A stretch of DNA of 64,000 nucleotides from Methylopila sp. M107 (GTDB lineage: Bacteria; Pseudomonadota; Alphaproteobacteria; Rhizobiales; Methylopilaceae). The stretch's first letter is position 1. Each line of letters opens with the position of its first letter. The position numbers and the translations under genes were made by a program. Location of the stretch: contig NZ_ARWB01000001.1 in assembly GCF_000384475.1 (NCBI RefSeq), positions 4,082,123 to 4,146,122 on the forward strand, in the 5' to 3' direction. A model generated the notes under the pieces. The model saw only the letters and a program-made list of their open reading frames with translations. It searched no databases and had not been told where the DNA came from. Positions 29,718-37,561 of this stretch are shown here, piece after piece.

Positions 29718-30575
29718 TCACGCCGTCGCCGGGTCGCGCATGGCCCAGCGAACGATCTGCCCGACGCCGAGGGCGCCCAGCGCGATCGCGGGCCGGCGCA
29801 GCGGCGGTCGGCGAAAGCCGTGCATCTCAGCGGCCCATCCCGGCAGCAGGTCGACGCCGGCCTGCATCATGAGCCCATAGGCTGGCGCGATGGCCCGCGC
29901 CGGCGCCGGCTGCGACAGCAGCGCTTCCGCGACGGTTTTCGTGCGCTCGTCCGCCTTCAGGCGCGGGCGCATCGCGTCGAGATACTCCGCGACCTCGGCG
30001 CGCGACGTCGGGACCCGTCCGGCGCCGAGCTTGCGCGCCACGACCGCCATCTCCCGAAAATAGCGGTCCTGGTCGGCAGGCGGCAGCAGCGGCTCGCGAT
30101 AGCGCAGATAGGCGGCGAGAAAGCTGCGGACCTCCGCGACATGGACCCATGTCAGCAGCTCGGGATCGTTGGCGCTGTAGGGCGTTCCGTCCGGCAGCGC
30201 GCCCGAGACCTTGTCGTGAATCGCCCGCACCCGCGCGATCAAGCCTTCCGCGTCCTCGGTCGAGCCATAGGTCGTGCCGGAAATGAAGCGTGCGGTGCCT
30301 CGCAGGCGTCCCGCCATGTCGCCGCGGAAATCGGTGTGGTCCCAGACGCCCGCCAGCGCGCCCGGATGCAGCATCTGCAGGAGCAGCGCCCCGACGCCGC
30401 CGATCATCATCGACGTCACGTCGCGGTGGACCCGCCAGGCCGAGGAGCGCGGCCCGAACAGGCCGGCGTCCGACGGCGCCCGGCTTGAACCGGCTCCGCC
30501 GCCCGAGCCGATCATGCCCAGAATCTGGGTCCTGATCTCGCGTCGCGCGCGCTGGAGGAGGGGAGCCGACGCCAT
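29718..30575 (-). CDS. MpaB/Lcp-like oxygenase-family protein (DUF2236)
   Basis: The 285-residue protein has the DUF2236 pattern: FGPRSSAWRVHRDVTSMMIG, LLQMLHPGALAGVWDHTDF, then a conserved GTARFISGTTYGST and LLTWVHVAEVRSFLAAYLRY. The His residues in LHPG, WDH and WVHV are candidate haem or metal ligands by analogy with latex-clearing protein and MpaB. Its substrate in bacteria of this kind is unknown. It lies four bases downstream of a 46-residue membrane protein and close to ubiA, on the same strand. Confidence 0.8.
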   Translation of the reverse strand: MASAPLLQRARREIRTQILGMIGSGGGAGSSRAPSDAGLFGPRSSAWRVHRDVTSMMIGGVGALLLQMLHPGALAGVWDHTDFRGDMAGRLRGTARFISGTTYGSTEDAEGLIARVRAIHDKVSGALPDGTPYSANDPELLTWVHVAEVRSFLAAYLRYREPLLPPADQDRYFREMAVVARKLGAGRVPTSRAEVAEYLDAMRPRLKADERTKTVAEALLSQPAPARAIAPAYGLMMQAGVDLLPGWAAEMHGFRRPPLRRPAIALGALGVGQIVRWAMRDPATA

Positions 30576-30579
30576 CGCC

Positions 30580-30720
30580 TCAGAGCTCGAAAATCAGCCA
30601 GGCGCCGAGCGCGACGACCACGGCCGCCATGATCCAGAGCCTGAGGCTCGCTTGGCTCAGCACGAAGCGCTTGTGCTCCGGCGTCACGGGGTCCTTCACC
30701 GGCGGAGGGGTCTTTGTCAT
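30580..30720 (-). CDS. 46-residue single-span membrane protein
   Basis: The sequence begins MTKTPPPVKDPVTPEHKRFV, continues LSQASLRLWIMAAVVVALGA and ends WLIFEL-stop. It has a soluble Pro-rich N-terminus and one C-terminal transmembrane helix. It sits between ubiA (10 bases upstream) and the MpaB-like gene (4 bases downstream), so all three are probably one operon. Tight packing and GC-rich wobble positions support it. Function unknown. Confidence 0.65.
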   Translation of the reverse strand: MTKTPPPVKDPVTPEHKRFVLSQASLRLWIMAAVVVALGAWLIFEL

Positions 30721-30730
30721 CGCGTCGTCC

Positions 30731-31663
30731 TCACAGCCTGAAAAGCGCGTCGGCCACGAGGCCGACGACCACCAACGCGCCGGCGTCGCGGTTTGACTTG
30801 AACAGTTTCAGGCAGAGCGCCGGATCGTCGACGTCGAGCCGCCGCACCTGTTTCAGGCAGTGCAGCCCGAAGGCGATCACGCCCGCATAGGCCAGCAGTC
30901 CGCCCCCTGCGAGAAACACCGCGAGCAGCAGCAGGCCGACGGCCCCGGCGTAGAGCGCGGTCAAGGCGGGACCGGTGCGCGCGCCGAACAGGAGCGCTGT
31001 CGAGCCGACGCCGACCATCAGGTCGTCTTCCTTGTCCTGGTGGGCGTAGATCGTGTCATAGCCGATGATCCACAGGAACGCCGCGCCGTGCAGCGCGAGC
31101 GGCGCGAGGTCGAGCCGGCCGAACGCCGCCGCCCAGCCCATCAGCGCGCCCCAGCCGAAGCAGACGCCGAGCATGGCCTGCGGCCACCAGGTGATGCGCT
31201 TCATGAACGGATAGAGCGCGACCGGGACGATCGAGCCGAGCCCGACGAGAATGGCGAAGGGCGGCAGGCAGAGCAACACGGCGAGCCCGACGCCGAGCAG
31301 GGCGGCGAGGAAGATCGCGGCCTGTTTCGGCGTGATCTGGCCCGAGGGCAGGGGGCGCGAGCGGGTGCGCGCGACCCTGGCGTCGATGTCGCGGTCGACG
31401 AGGTCGTTATAGGCGCAGCCGGCGCCCCGCATCGCGACCGAGCCGATCGCGAACAGCATCAGGTGCCAGGGATTCGGCCAGCTTGCGCCGGAGGCGATCG
31501 CCGCCAGCGCGCTCGACCAGGCGCAGGGCCAGAACAGCAGCCAAGCCCCGATCGGCCGGTCGGCGCGCGCGAGCCGCAGGTATGGCTGCCAGGCGGCCGG
31601 CGCGCGCCGGTCGACCCAGTTCCGGGGGGCGGCGTCGGCGACGGGGGCGGAAGAAACGGTCAT
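30731..31663 (-). CDS. ubiA: 4-hydroxybenzoate octaprenyltransferase
   Basis: The 310-residue polytopic membrane enzyme attaches the polyprenyl chain to 4-hydroxybenzoate in ubiquinone synthesis. The two Asp-rich motifs are present: CAYNDLVDRDIDARVARTRS (NDxxDxxxD) and GYDTIYAHQDKEDD (DxxxxxxDKxDD-like). About eight or nine transmembrane helices are visible. I chose the ATG at 31663 (MTVSSAPVADAAPRNWVD); further upstream the frame enters repeat DNA. The cox operon in the same window would use the quinone-fed chain downstream. Confidence 0.93.
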   Translation of the reverse strand: MTVSSAPVADAAPRNWVDRRAPAAWQPYLRLARADRPIGAWLLFWPCAWSSALAAIASGASWPNPWHLMLFAIGSVAMRGAGCAYNDLVDRDIDARVARTRSRPLPSGQITPKQAAIFLAALLGVGLAVLLCLPPFAILVGLGSIVPVALYPFMKRITWWPQAMLGVCFGWGALMGWAAAFGRLDLAPLALHGAAFLWIIGYDTIYAHQDKEDDLMVGVGSTALLFGARTGPALTALYAGAVGLLLLAVFLAGGGLLAYAGVIAFGLHCLKQVRRLDVDDPALCLKLFKSNRDAGALVVVGLVADALFRL

Positions 31664-31727
31664 GTCGCGCCGATCAAGCGACGGCGGCGCGCCGTGGGTC
31701 AAGCGGAACCCGCGACTGCCGGTCGGT

Positions 31728-31817
31728 TGCGTCATGGTCCGGCTTGACCGGACCACCCACCCGCGGCGTAGAGCTTCACGCGAAACGTGGGTGGTCCGGT
31801 CACGCCGGACCATGACG
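31728..31817. repeat. Dispersed palindromic repeat, family G copy 1
   Basis: TCATGGTCCGGCTTGACCGG followed by ACCACCCAC, and the inverted GTGGGTGGTCCGGTCACGCC followed by GGACCATGA, form an imperfect hairpin between divergent ubiA and rsmE. A relative lies at 56313-56402. Confidence 0.75.
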
Positions 31818-31829
31818 GCCGAGGATGAA

Positions 31830-32570
31830 ATGCCCGACTACGACTTCTCCTCCACGCGCCTGTTCGTCGAGCCGGACCTCGCCGAGGGCGCCGAAATCGC
31901 GCTCGAAGGACCTGCCGCCAACTACGTGCGCAACGTGCTGCGCATGGCGCCGGGCGACGGGCTGCTGCTGTTCAACGGCCGCGACGGCGAGTGGGGCGCG
32001 CGCGTCGTGGAGGCGGGCAAGAAGCGGGTGGCGCTCGCCCTCGAACGAAAGCTCCGCGAGCAGACGCCGGCGCCGTCGCTCCGCCTGATGTTCGCGCCGC
32101 TCAAGCATGCGCGGCTCGACTACATGGTGCAGAAGGCGGTCGAGATGGGGGTTTCGCGCCTCACGCCGACGATCACCCGCCGCACTCAGGTCGCCCGCGT
32201 CAACCTCGATCGGATGCGCGCCAACGCCGTCGAGGCGGCCGAACAGTGCGGGGTGCTGACGATCTCCGAGATCGACGAACCGGTCCGCCTCGAGGCCGCG
32301 CTGTCGGCCTGGCCCCGGGACGAGGCGCTGGCGTTCTGCGACGAGGCGGCGGGCGTCGGGGAGGGCCGCGCCGCGCTCGAAGCGCTGGCGGGCCGGCCCG
32401 TCACGGTTCTGATCGGACCGGAGGGCGGCTTCGACCCGGCCGAGCGGACGATGCTGCTCGGCCTGCCGGGCGTCGCGCGAATCGGGCTCGGCCCGCGCAT
32501 CCTGCGCGCCGACACGGCGGCGGTCGCGGCGCTCGCGCTCGTCCAGGTTGCGGCGGGCGACTGGCGCTGA
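31830..32570 (+). CDS. rsmE: 16S rRNA (uracil1498-N3)-methyltransferase
   Basis: The 246-residue SPOUT-class RNA methylase has an N-terminal PUA-like domain (about 1-75) and the C-terminal knot with VTVLIGPEGGFDPAE and GLGPRILRADTAAVAAL, the SAM-binding trefoil. It methylates U1498 in the small subunit. I chose the ATG at 31830 (MPDYDFSS) because GAGGATGAA precedes it; another ATG at 31812 would place the start inside the family G repeat. Confidence 0.92.
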   Translation: MPDYDFSSTRLFVEPDLAEGAEIALEGPAANYVRNVLRMAPGDGLLLFNGRDGEWGARVVEAGKKRVALALERKLREQTPAPSLRLMFAPLKHARLDYMVQKAVEMGVSRLTPTITRRTQVARVNLDRMRANAVEAAEQCGVLTISEIDEPVRLEAALSAWPRDEALAFCDEAAGVGEGRAALEALAGRPVTVLIGPEGGFDPAERTMLLGLPGVARIGLGPRILRADTAAVAALALVQVAAGDWR

Positions 32571-32798
32571 CCCGTCCCAAGACGGGATTCAGAGTCCGTT
32601 AACCAAACATCTTCAAGCTCTTCTAGGCGTTGCGAGGCCCGCCGCCCGCGCGCCTCCGTTGCCAAAATGCCGCACCACACCAGGATCGCCGCCGTAGCCT
32701 TAACTTGCCATCTCGCCGCCACGACAAAGCGGCGTATAGCCATAAGTCGGCGCTGACGAAGGCGCTTGTGTAACCCCTGAGTCACCGCGAAACCGCCC

Positions 32799-33563
32799 AT
32801 GTCGACAGCGTCAGCAGACCGTGAGTGCGCTTCCTTTCTGAGAGTCTGGTCGCGCCGGGCCGCGATCGTCGCTCTGCCTCTGCTTCTTGCCGGCTGCGTG
32901 ACCTCCAAGCCGCTGACGAACGCACAGCCGCCGAAGGCGCAGGTCCAGGCGCCGCCGCCGGCCTTCGCGCCAGCCCCTGCGCCCACCACCAACCTTGCGT
33001 CCGCGTTCGGCGACCCGAGCAATTCCGAGCGCTACGGCGACAGCCTGACGGCGAGCGAGCCCTATCCGGTCAAGGCGATCAACCTTGAGAAGGTCAAGCC
33101 TGAATTCCTCAAGCAGACGGTCCCGAACACCACCGGCGAAGCGCCGGGCACGATCGTGATCGATCCGCATGAGCGCCATCTCTACCTCGTGCAGGACGAC
33201 GGCACCGCGATCCGCTACGGCGTCGGCGTCGGCCGCGAGGGCTTTGCGTGGTCCGGCGAGGCCTATGTCCGTCGCAAGCTCGAATGGCCCGACTGGCATC
33301 CGCCGGCGGAGATGGTCGCGCGCGACCCGCACGCCCGTCCCTACAAGGACGGCATGCCCGGCGGCCCCAGCAACCCGCTCGGCGCCCGCTCTATGACGCT
33401 GTGGCAGGGCAACAAGGACACGCTGTTCCGCATCCACGGCACGATCGAGCCCTATTCGATCGGCAAGGCCGTGTCGTCCGGCTGCATCCGGATGATGAAC
33501 CAGGACGTCATCGACCTCTACGACCGGGTGCCGCTCGGCACCAAGGTCGTGGTCCGCTCGTGA
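32799..33563 (+). CDS. L,D-transpeptidase lipoprotein (YkuD domain), copy 1
   Basis: The 254-residue protein has a lipoprotein signal ending LPLLLAGC with Cys33 as lipidation site, a Pro/Ala-rich linker, and a YkuD domain from about residue 113. The domain contains DPHERHLYLVQDDGTAIRYG, RIHGT and the catalytic SSGCIRM with Cys229. Such enzymes make 3-3 peptidoglycan cross-links or link proteins to peptidoglycan in the periplasm. It is followed by a hairpin terminator and a close paralogue, which suggests local duplication. Confidence 0.92.
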   Translation: MSTASADRECASFLRVWSRRAAIVALPLLLAGCVTSKPLTNAQPPKAQVQAPPPAFAPAPAPTTNLASAFGDPSNSERYGDSLTASEPYPVKAINLEKVKPEFLKQTVPNTTGEAPGTIVIDPHERHLYLVQDDGTAIRYGVGVGREGFAWSGEAYVRRKLEWPDWHPPAEMVARDPHARPYKDGMPGGPSNPLGARSMTLWQGNKDTLFRIHGTIEPYSIGKAVSSGCIRMMNQDVIDLYDRVPLGTKVVVRS

Positions 33564-33634
33564 CGAAAGAGACCCGGACCCGCCTCGGGGGAGAGCGGGT
33601 CCATCGCCGGGCGCATCAATGCCCGGCGCGCCAT

Positions 33635-33673
33635 GGCCGGGCCGTCTTCGGACGGTCCGGCCTTCGCATTTCT
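33635..33673 (+). terminator. Hairpin with TTCG loop between the two L,D-transpeptidase genes
   Basis: Stem GGCCGGGCCGTC / GACGGTCCGGCC (one G-T pair) closes a TTCG tetraloop and is followed by TTCGCATTTCTT. A second hairpin (CGCCGGGC / GCCCGGCG) precedes it at about 33605-33628. Confidence 0.7.
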
Positions 33674-33697
33674 TGAAGCCTGACGGACCCGCATCGC

Positions 33698-34423
33698 ATG
33701 ACCACCGACGCCTTCGCCGCCGACGCCCGCCACGCCGCCGCGGAGGAGCCGGTCGCGGCGCCCGCGGTGATCCGCCTGTCGCGCCGGGCGCTGGTCGCTG
33801 GCCTGCCGCTCGCGCTCGGCGCCTGCGCTTCGGGGCCGAACATGGGCTCCCTGTTCGACGATTTCGGCGATGCCGGCTTCAGCTACTCCAAGATCTACGG
33901 CGCGCGCTCCGACGAGGGTCGCGACATCCCGGCCATGAACTACGACAACGTGGAATCGACCGTCCTGCGTCGCCGCGTCGCCGACCCGACGGGCGAGAAG
34001 CCCGGCACCATCGTGGTGCAGACCTCCGCGCGCAGGCTCTACTTCGTCGAAAAGGGCGGCACGGCGGTCCGCTACGGCATCGGCGTCGGCCGCGAAGGCT
34101 TCGAGTGGTCGGGGAAGGCCAAGATCGCCCACAAGGCGAAGTGGCCGACCTGGACGCCGACGCCCGAAATGATCAAGCGGGACAAGAAGACCAACGGGCC
34201 CTACGCCGGCGGCATGCCGGGCGGCCTGAAGAACCCGCTGGGCGCCCGCGCCATGTATCTGTTCCAGAACGGCCGGGATTCGTCCTACCGCATCCACGGC
34301 ACCAACTATCCGAAGTCGATCGGGCTCGCGATGTCGTCGGGCTGCGTGCGCATGTTCAACCACGACGTCATCGACCTCTACGACCGCGCCGAGGTCGGCG
34401 CGAACGTCATCATCGGGGCGTGA
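33698..34423 (+). CDS. L,D-transpeptidase lipoprotein (YkuD domain), copy 2
   Basis: The 241-residue paralogue of the preceding gene has RLSRRALVAGLPLALGAC at the N-terminus, combining a twin-arginine-like motif with a lipobox (Cys43), so Tat export is possible. The YkuD domain has ARRLYFVEKGGTAVRYGIG, YRIHGTNYPKSIG and SSGCVRM with Cys216. It shares the order GVGREGF-WSG-W-P-W-P-GMPGG-NPLGAR with copy 1. It probably acts on peptidoglycan. A different leader from copy 1 suggests separate regulation and perhaps separate export. Confidence 0.92.
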   Translation: MTTDAFAADARHAAAEEPVAAPAVIRLSRRALVAGLPLALGACASGPNMGSLFDDFGDAGFSYSKIYGARSDEGRDIPAMNYDNVESTVLRRRVADPTGEKPGTIVVQTSARRLYFVEKGGTAVRYGIGVGREGFEWSGKAKIAHKAKWPTWTPTPEMIKRDKKTNGPYAGGMPGGLKNPLGARAMYLFQNGRDSSYRIHGTNYPKSIGLAMSSGCVRMFNHDVIDLYDRAEVGANVIIGA

Positions 34424-34464
34424 GCGCGCGCCGCGCGCCGCTTCGTTAGGCCGGGGGCCTCCGA

Positions 34465-35652
34465 ATGGAGAGGCCGCCTGATATCGCAGGCGAAGGAGCG
34501 ACCTCGCTTCGCGCGTGGCTGGCGATCGTCGCGACGTCGATCGCGGGCTTTTCCATCGTCACCGCAGAAATGCTGCCCGTCGGCGTGCTGGCGCTGCTCG
34601 CCGCCGATCTTGGCGTCGCCGAGGGCGTGGCGGGGCGCAGCGTCACCGTGCCGGGGCTGGTCGCGGCCGTCGCCGCTCTCGCCGTCGTTCTCGGCGCGGG
34701 ACGGTTCGACAGGCGGCTGCTGATCTTCGGCCTGGTCGGCATGATGGCGCTCGCGAACGTCGCGTCGGCGCTGGTCGCGGACTTCGGCGCGCTGCTCTTC
34801 GCACGCGTCTTCGTGGGGGTGAGCGTCGGCGGCTTCTGGGCGCTGGCGGCGTGGTTGCCCGGTCGGATCGTCGCCCCGCGCGACGTCGCGCGGGCGACGG
34901 CGCTCGCCTTCGCCGGCGTGTCCGCGGCGCTGGTTCTCGGCGTGCCCTTTGGCTCGGAAATCGGATCGGCGTTTGGCTGGCGCGCATCGTTTCTCGCGCT
35001 CTCGGCGCTGACCGTCGTCGCGCTCGTCGGCCTGATGGCGTCACTTCCGCCGCTGCCCGCGCCCGCACGCGTCAGTGTCTCGGAACTCGCCTCGCTGCTT
35101 CGCGACGCCGTTCCGCGCGCCGGTCTGGCCGCGACGTTCCTGCTGGTCGCAGGACACTACGCGGCCTACACCTATGTGGCGTTGATCCTCGCCGAGCACG
35201 GCTTGGAGCCGCGTCTGATCGGCTCCGCCTTGCTGATCTACGGGATCGCGGGGATCGCCGGAAACGTCGCGGCCGGAGCGCTCGCCGGCCGCAATCCCCG
35301 ACGGCTGCTTCCCGCCATCGCCGCCGCCATCGCGATCGTTCTGGGAGGCGCGCTGTTCGTGTCGACGACGCCCGCAAGCGCATTGGCGCTGCTTGCGATG
35401 TGGGGCGCGCTTTACGGCGGCGCGCCCGTCGCGGTGCAGATGTGGATGGCGTCGGCCGCGCCTGATCGCGCGCAGGCCGCAAGCGCGGCCTGGGTGTCGA
35501 TCGCGAGCGGCGCCATCGGTCTCGGCGCCTATCTTGGCGGTCTCCTGGTCGATGGCGTCGGGGTGAGGGCCGCAATCGGCGCGGCGGCCTGCGCGATGCT
35601 GCTGGCCGCGGTCGTGGCGGGCAGGCGTGTTTCACCCGCGACGTTCCCCTAG
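34465..35652 (+). CDS. MFS transporter, DHA1 (drug/sugar efflux) type
   Basis: The 395-residue protein has 12 predicted transmembrane helices. The N-terminal segment GFSIVTAEMLPVGVLALLAADL is typical of the DHA1 AraJ/NepI/YdhP group. The usual motif A between helices 2 and 3 is reduced (GRFDRRLL). It is likely a proton-coupled exporter of a small molecule, possibly a nucleoside, sugar or drug; substrate unknown. It starts 41 bases after the second transpeptidase. Confidence 0.85.
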   Translation: MERPPDIAGEGATSLRAWLAIVATSIAGFSIVTAEMLPVGVLALLAADLGVAEGVAGRSVTVPGLVAAVAALAVVLGAGRFDRRLLIFGLVGMMALANVASALVADFGALLFARVFVGVSVGGFWALAAWLPGRIVAPRDVARATALAFAGVSAALVLGVPFGSEIGSAFGWRASFLALSALTVVALVGLMASLPPLPAPARVSVSELASLLRDAVPRAGLAATFLLVAGHYAAYTYVALILAEHGLEPRLIGSALLIYGIAGIAGNVAAGALAGRNPRRLLPAIAAAIAIVLGGALFVSTTPASALALLAMWGALYGGAPVAVQMWMASAAPDRAQAASAAWVSIASGAIGLGAYLGGLLVDGVGVRAAIGAAACAMLLAAVVAGRRVSPATFP

Positions 35653-35714
35653 ACGCCTCGTGCGCGACCGACTAACTGACGGCGGCCTTCTTCCGCGCCT
35701 CGAGATCCCCCTGC

Positions 35715-37085
35715 ATGGCCCGCGACCAGATCGACCCGACCGCGCTGACCTCGCGGGACGACCTCGTCGCCTGGATGGAGGCGGGCTGCCGTCCGGCGTC
35801 GGAGTTCCGCGTCGGCACCGAGCATGAGAAGTTTCCGTTCTATGTCGCGGATCTGACGCCGGTTCCCTATGACGGGCCGACCGGAATTCGCGCGCTGCTC
35901 GAAGGCATGCGGGGCCTGCTCGGCTGGGAGCCGATCTTCGACGGGACCGAGATAATCGGGCTCTACGACGTCACCGGCGGCGGCGCGATCAGCCTGGAGC
36001 CGGGAGGCCAGTTCGAGCTCTCCGGCGCGCCGCTCGAAACCATTCACCAGACCTGCTCGGAACTGCACGCGCATCTCGCGCAGGTGCGCGAGATCGCCGA
36101 GCCGCTGGGCCTAGGGTTTCTCGGGCTCGGCATGAGCCCCAAATGGACGCTTCGGCAGACGCCGGTGATGCCGAAGCGCCGCTACGAGATCATGACGCGC
36201 TACATGCCGAAGGTGGGCTCGCGCGGCCTCGACATGATGTACCGGACCTGCACGGTGCAGGCGAACCTCGACTTCTCCTCCGAAGCCGACATGGCGCTGA
36301 AGATGCGGGTCGGTCTCGCGCTGCAGCCGATCACGACGGCGCTGTTCGCGAATTCGCCGTTCACTGAAGGAAGGCCGAACGGGTTTCTCTCCGCCCGTTC
36401 GGAAATCTGGAAGGACACCGACAACAACCGCGCCGGCATGCTGCCCTTCGCTTTCGAAGAGGGCTTCGGCTTCGAGCGATATGTCGACTACGCGCTTGAT
36501 GTGCCTATGTATTTCGTGAAGCGCGGGGAGACCTATCACGACGTCGCCGGCGCCTCGTTCCGCGACCTGATGGCCGGAAAGCTGCCGCAGCTGCCGGGCG
36601 AAACGCCAGCGCTCTCCGACTGGACCAACCACCTCTCCACCATCTTCCCCGAGGTGCGCCTCAAGCGCTTCCTGGAGATGCGGGGTGCGGACGGCGGACC
36701 GACGAGCCGCATCTGCGCGATGCCGGCCTTCTGGGTCGGGATCTATTACGATTCCGCCAGCCTCGACGGCGCCTGGGAGCTGGTGAAGGGCTGGACGGCG
36801 GAAGAACGCCAGGCGCTGCGCGACGCCGTCCCCGGCGAGGGGCTTCGCGCCACCATCGCCGGGCGGTCGGTCCTCGACGTCGCCAGGGACGCGCTGAAGC
36901 TCGCGGAAGACGGGCTGAAGCGCCGCAAGCGGCTCAACTGGATCGGCGAGGACGAGACAGTCCACCTGCGTCCGCTCATGCGGGTCGTCGAGGAGGAGCG
37001 GAGCCTCGCGGAGGGTCTGCTCGCGAAGTTTGAGGGCGAGTGGGCCGGCGAGATAGACCCCGTCTTCGCCGAGATGGCGTACTGA
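35715..37085 (+). CDS. gshA: Glutamate-cysteine ligase, plant/alphaproteobacterial type
   Basis: The 456-residue GCS2-family enzyme joins L-glutamate and L-cysteine, the first step in glutathione synthesis, with ATP. Recognisable segments are EFRVGTEHEKFPF, GGAISLEPGGQFELSGAP, the TVQANLDFSSEADM nucleotide/metal region and LKRFLEMRGADGG. This class is typical of plants and alphaproteobacteria and differs from E. coli GshA. gshB is not in the window. The glutathione it helps make could also gate the Kef-type antiporter at 50 kb, a link I infer only from the family. Confidence 0.94.
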   Translation: MARDQIDPTALTSRDDLVAWMEAGCRPASEFRVGTEHEKFPFYVADLTPVPYDGPTGIRALLEGMRGLLGWEPIFDGTEIIGLYDVTGGGAISLEPGGQFELSGAPLETIHQTCSELHAHLAQVREIAEPLGLGFLGLGMSPKWTLRQTPVMPKRRYEIMTRYMPKVGSRGLDMMYRTCTVQANLDFSSEADMALKMRVGLALQPITTALFANSPFTEGRPNGFLSARSEIWKDTDNNRAGMLPFAFEEGFGFERYVDYALDVPMYFVKRGETYHDVAGASFRDLMAGKLPQLPGETPALSDWTNHLSTIFPEVRLKRFLEMRGADGGPTSRICAMPAFWVGIYYDSASLDGAWELVKGWTAEERQALRDAVPGEGLRATIAGRSVLDVARDALKLAEDGLKRRKRLNWIGEDETVHLRPLMRVVEEERSLAEGLLAKFEGEWAGEIDPVFAEMAY

Positions 37086-37120
37086 AAAACCGGGCCCGCG
37101 CGAGCGACGCGGCGCGGGCC
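37086..37120 (-). terminator. Bidirectional hairpin terminator between convergent gshA and a secreted-protein gene
   Basis: A perfect 10-bp stem GGGCCCGCGC / GCGCGGGCCC lies at 37091-37100 and 37111-37120. On the minus strand it is followed by GGTTTTTCAG, a proper U-run for the gene at 37141-37446; on the plus strand there is no U-run. Confidence 0.75.
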
Positions 37121-37140
37121 CGTATCGGCTCGCAACCGGA

Positions 37141-37446
37141 TCAGCCGCAGACGCGATAACCCCAGCTGTTGATCCAGCAGCGGCGATAGCGCGGCGCGTA
37201 GTAGTAGACGCGGGGGCGGTAGTAGACCCGCGGGGAGTAGTAGCCATAGCCGCCGCGCCAGCGCCGGCCGCCATAGCCATAGTGGCGGTGACGCCAGCCG
37301 ACGTTCATGATCGAGCCGGACTGAGCTTCCAGCTTGGCGTTGGCGAGGCCGGCCGCTGATGCGGGCGCGGCGGAGGCGGGCGCCGTGGCGGCGACCATAA
37401 GCCCGCCGGCCATCACGGCGGCGGAAAGCGCATAGGTACGAACCAT
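37141..37446 (-). CDS. Small secreted Tyr/Arg/Gly-rich protein
   Basis: The 101-residue protein has a signal peptide (about residues 1-26, ending PASA) and a mature part rich in Tyr, Arg and Gly, with repeated RVYYRPRVYYYAPRYRR-like strings and a C-terminal RCWINSWGYRVCG with two Cys that could form a disulfide. I chose the ATG at 37446, eight bases after AAGGAG. Similar short Tyr/Arg-rich exported proteins are common in Hyphomicrobiales, but none has a firm function. Confidence 0.75.
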   Translation of the reverse strand: MVRTYALSAAVMAGGLMVAATAPASAAPASAAGLANAKLEAQSGSIMNVGWRHRHYGYGGRRWRGGYGYYSPRVYYRPRVYYYAPRYRRCWINSWGYRVCG

Positions 37447-37561
37447 TGTCTTTGCTCCTTGTGCCGGACGTTCCGGGGCGAAAGGCAAGCCGCCCCCGGA
37501 CATTCCGCATCGTCTGTCGCGGGGGAGGGAGCGAAGGTTCACTGGGCCGCGCGAAAAAACC

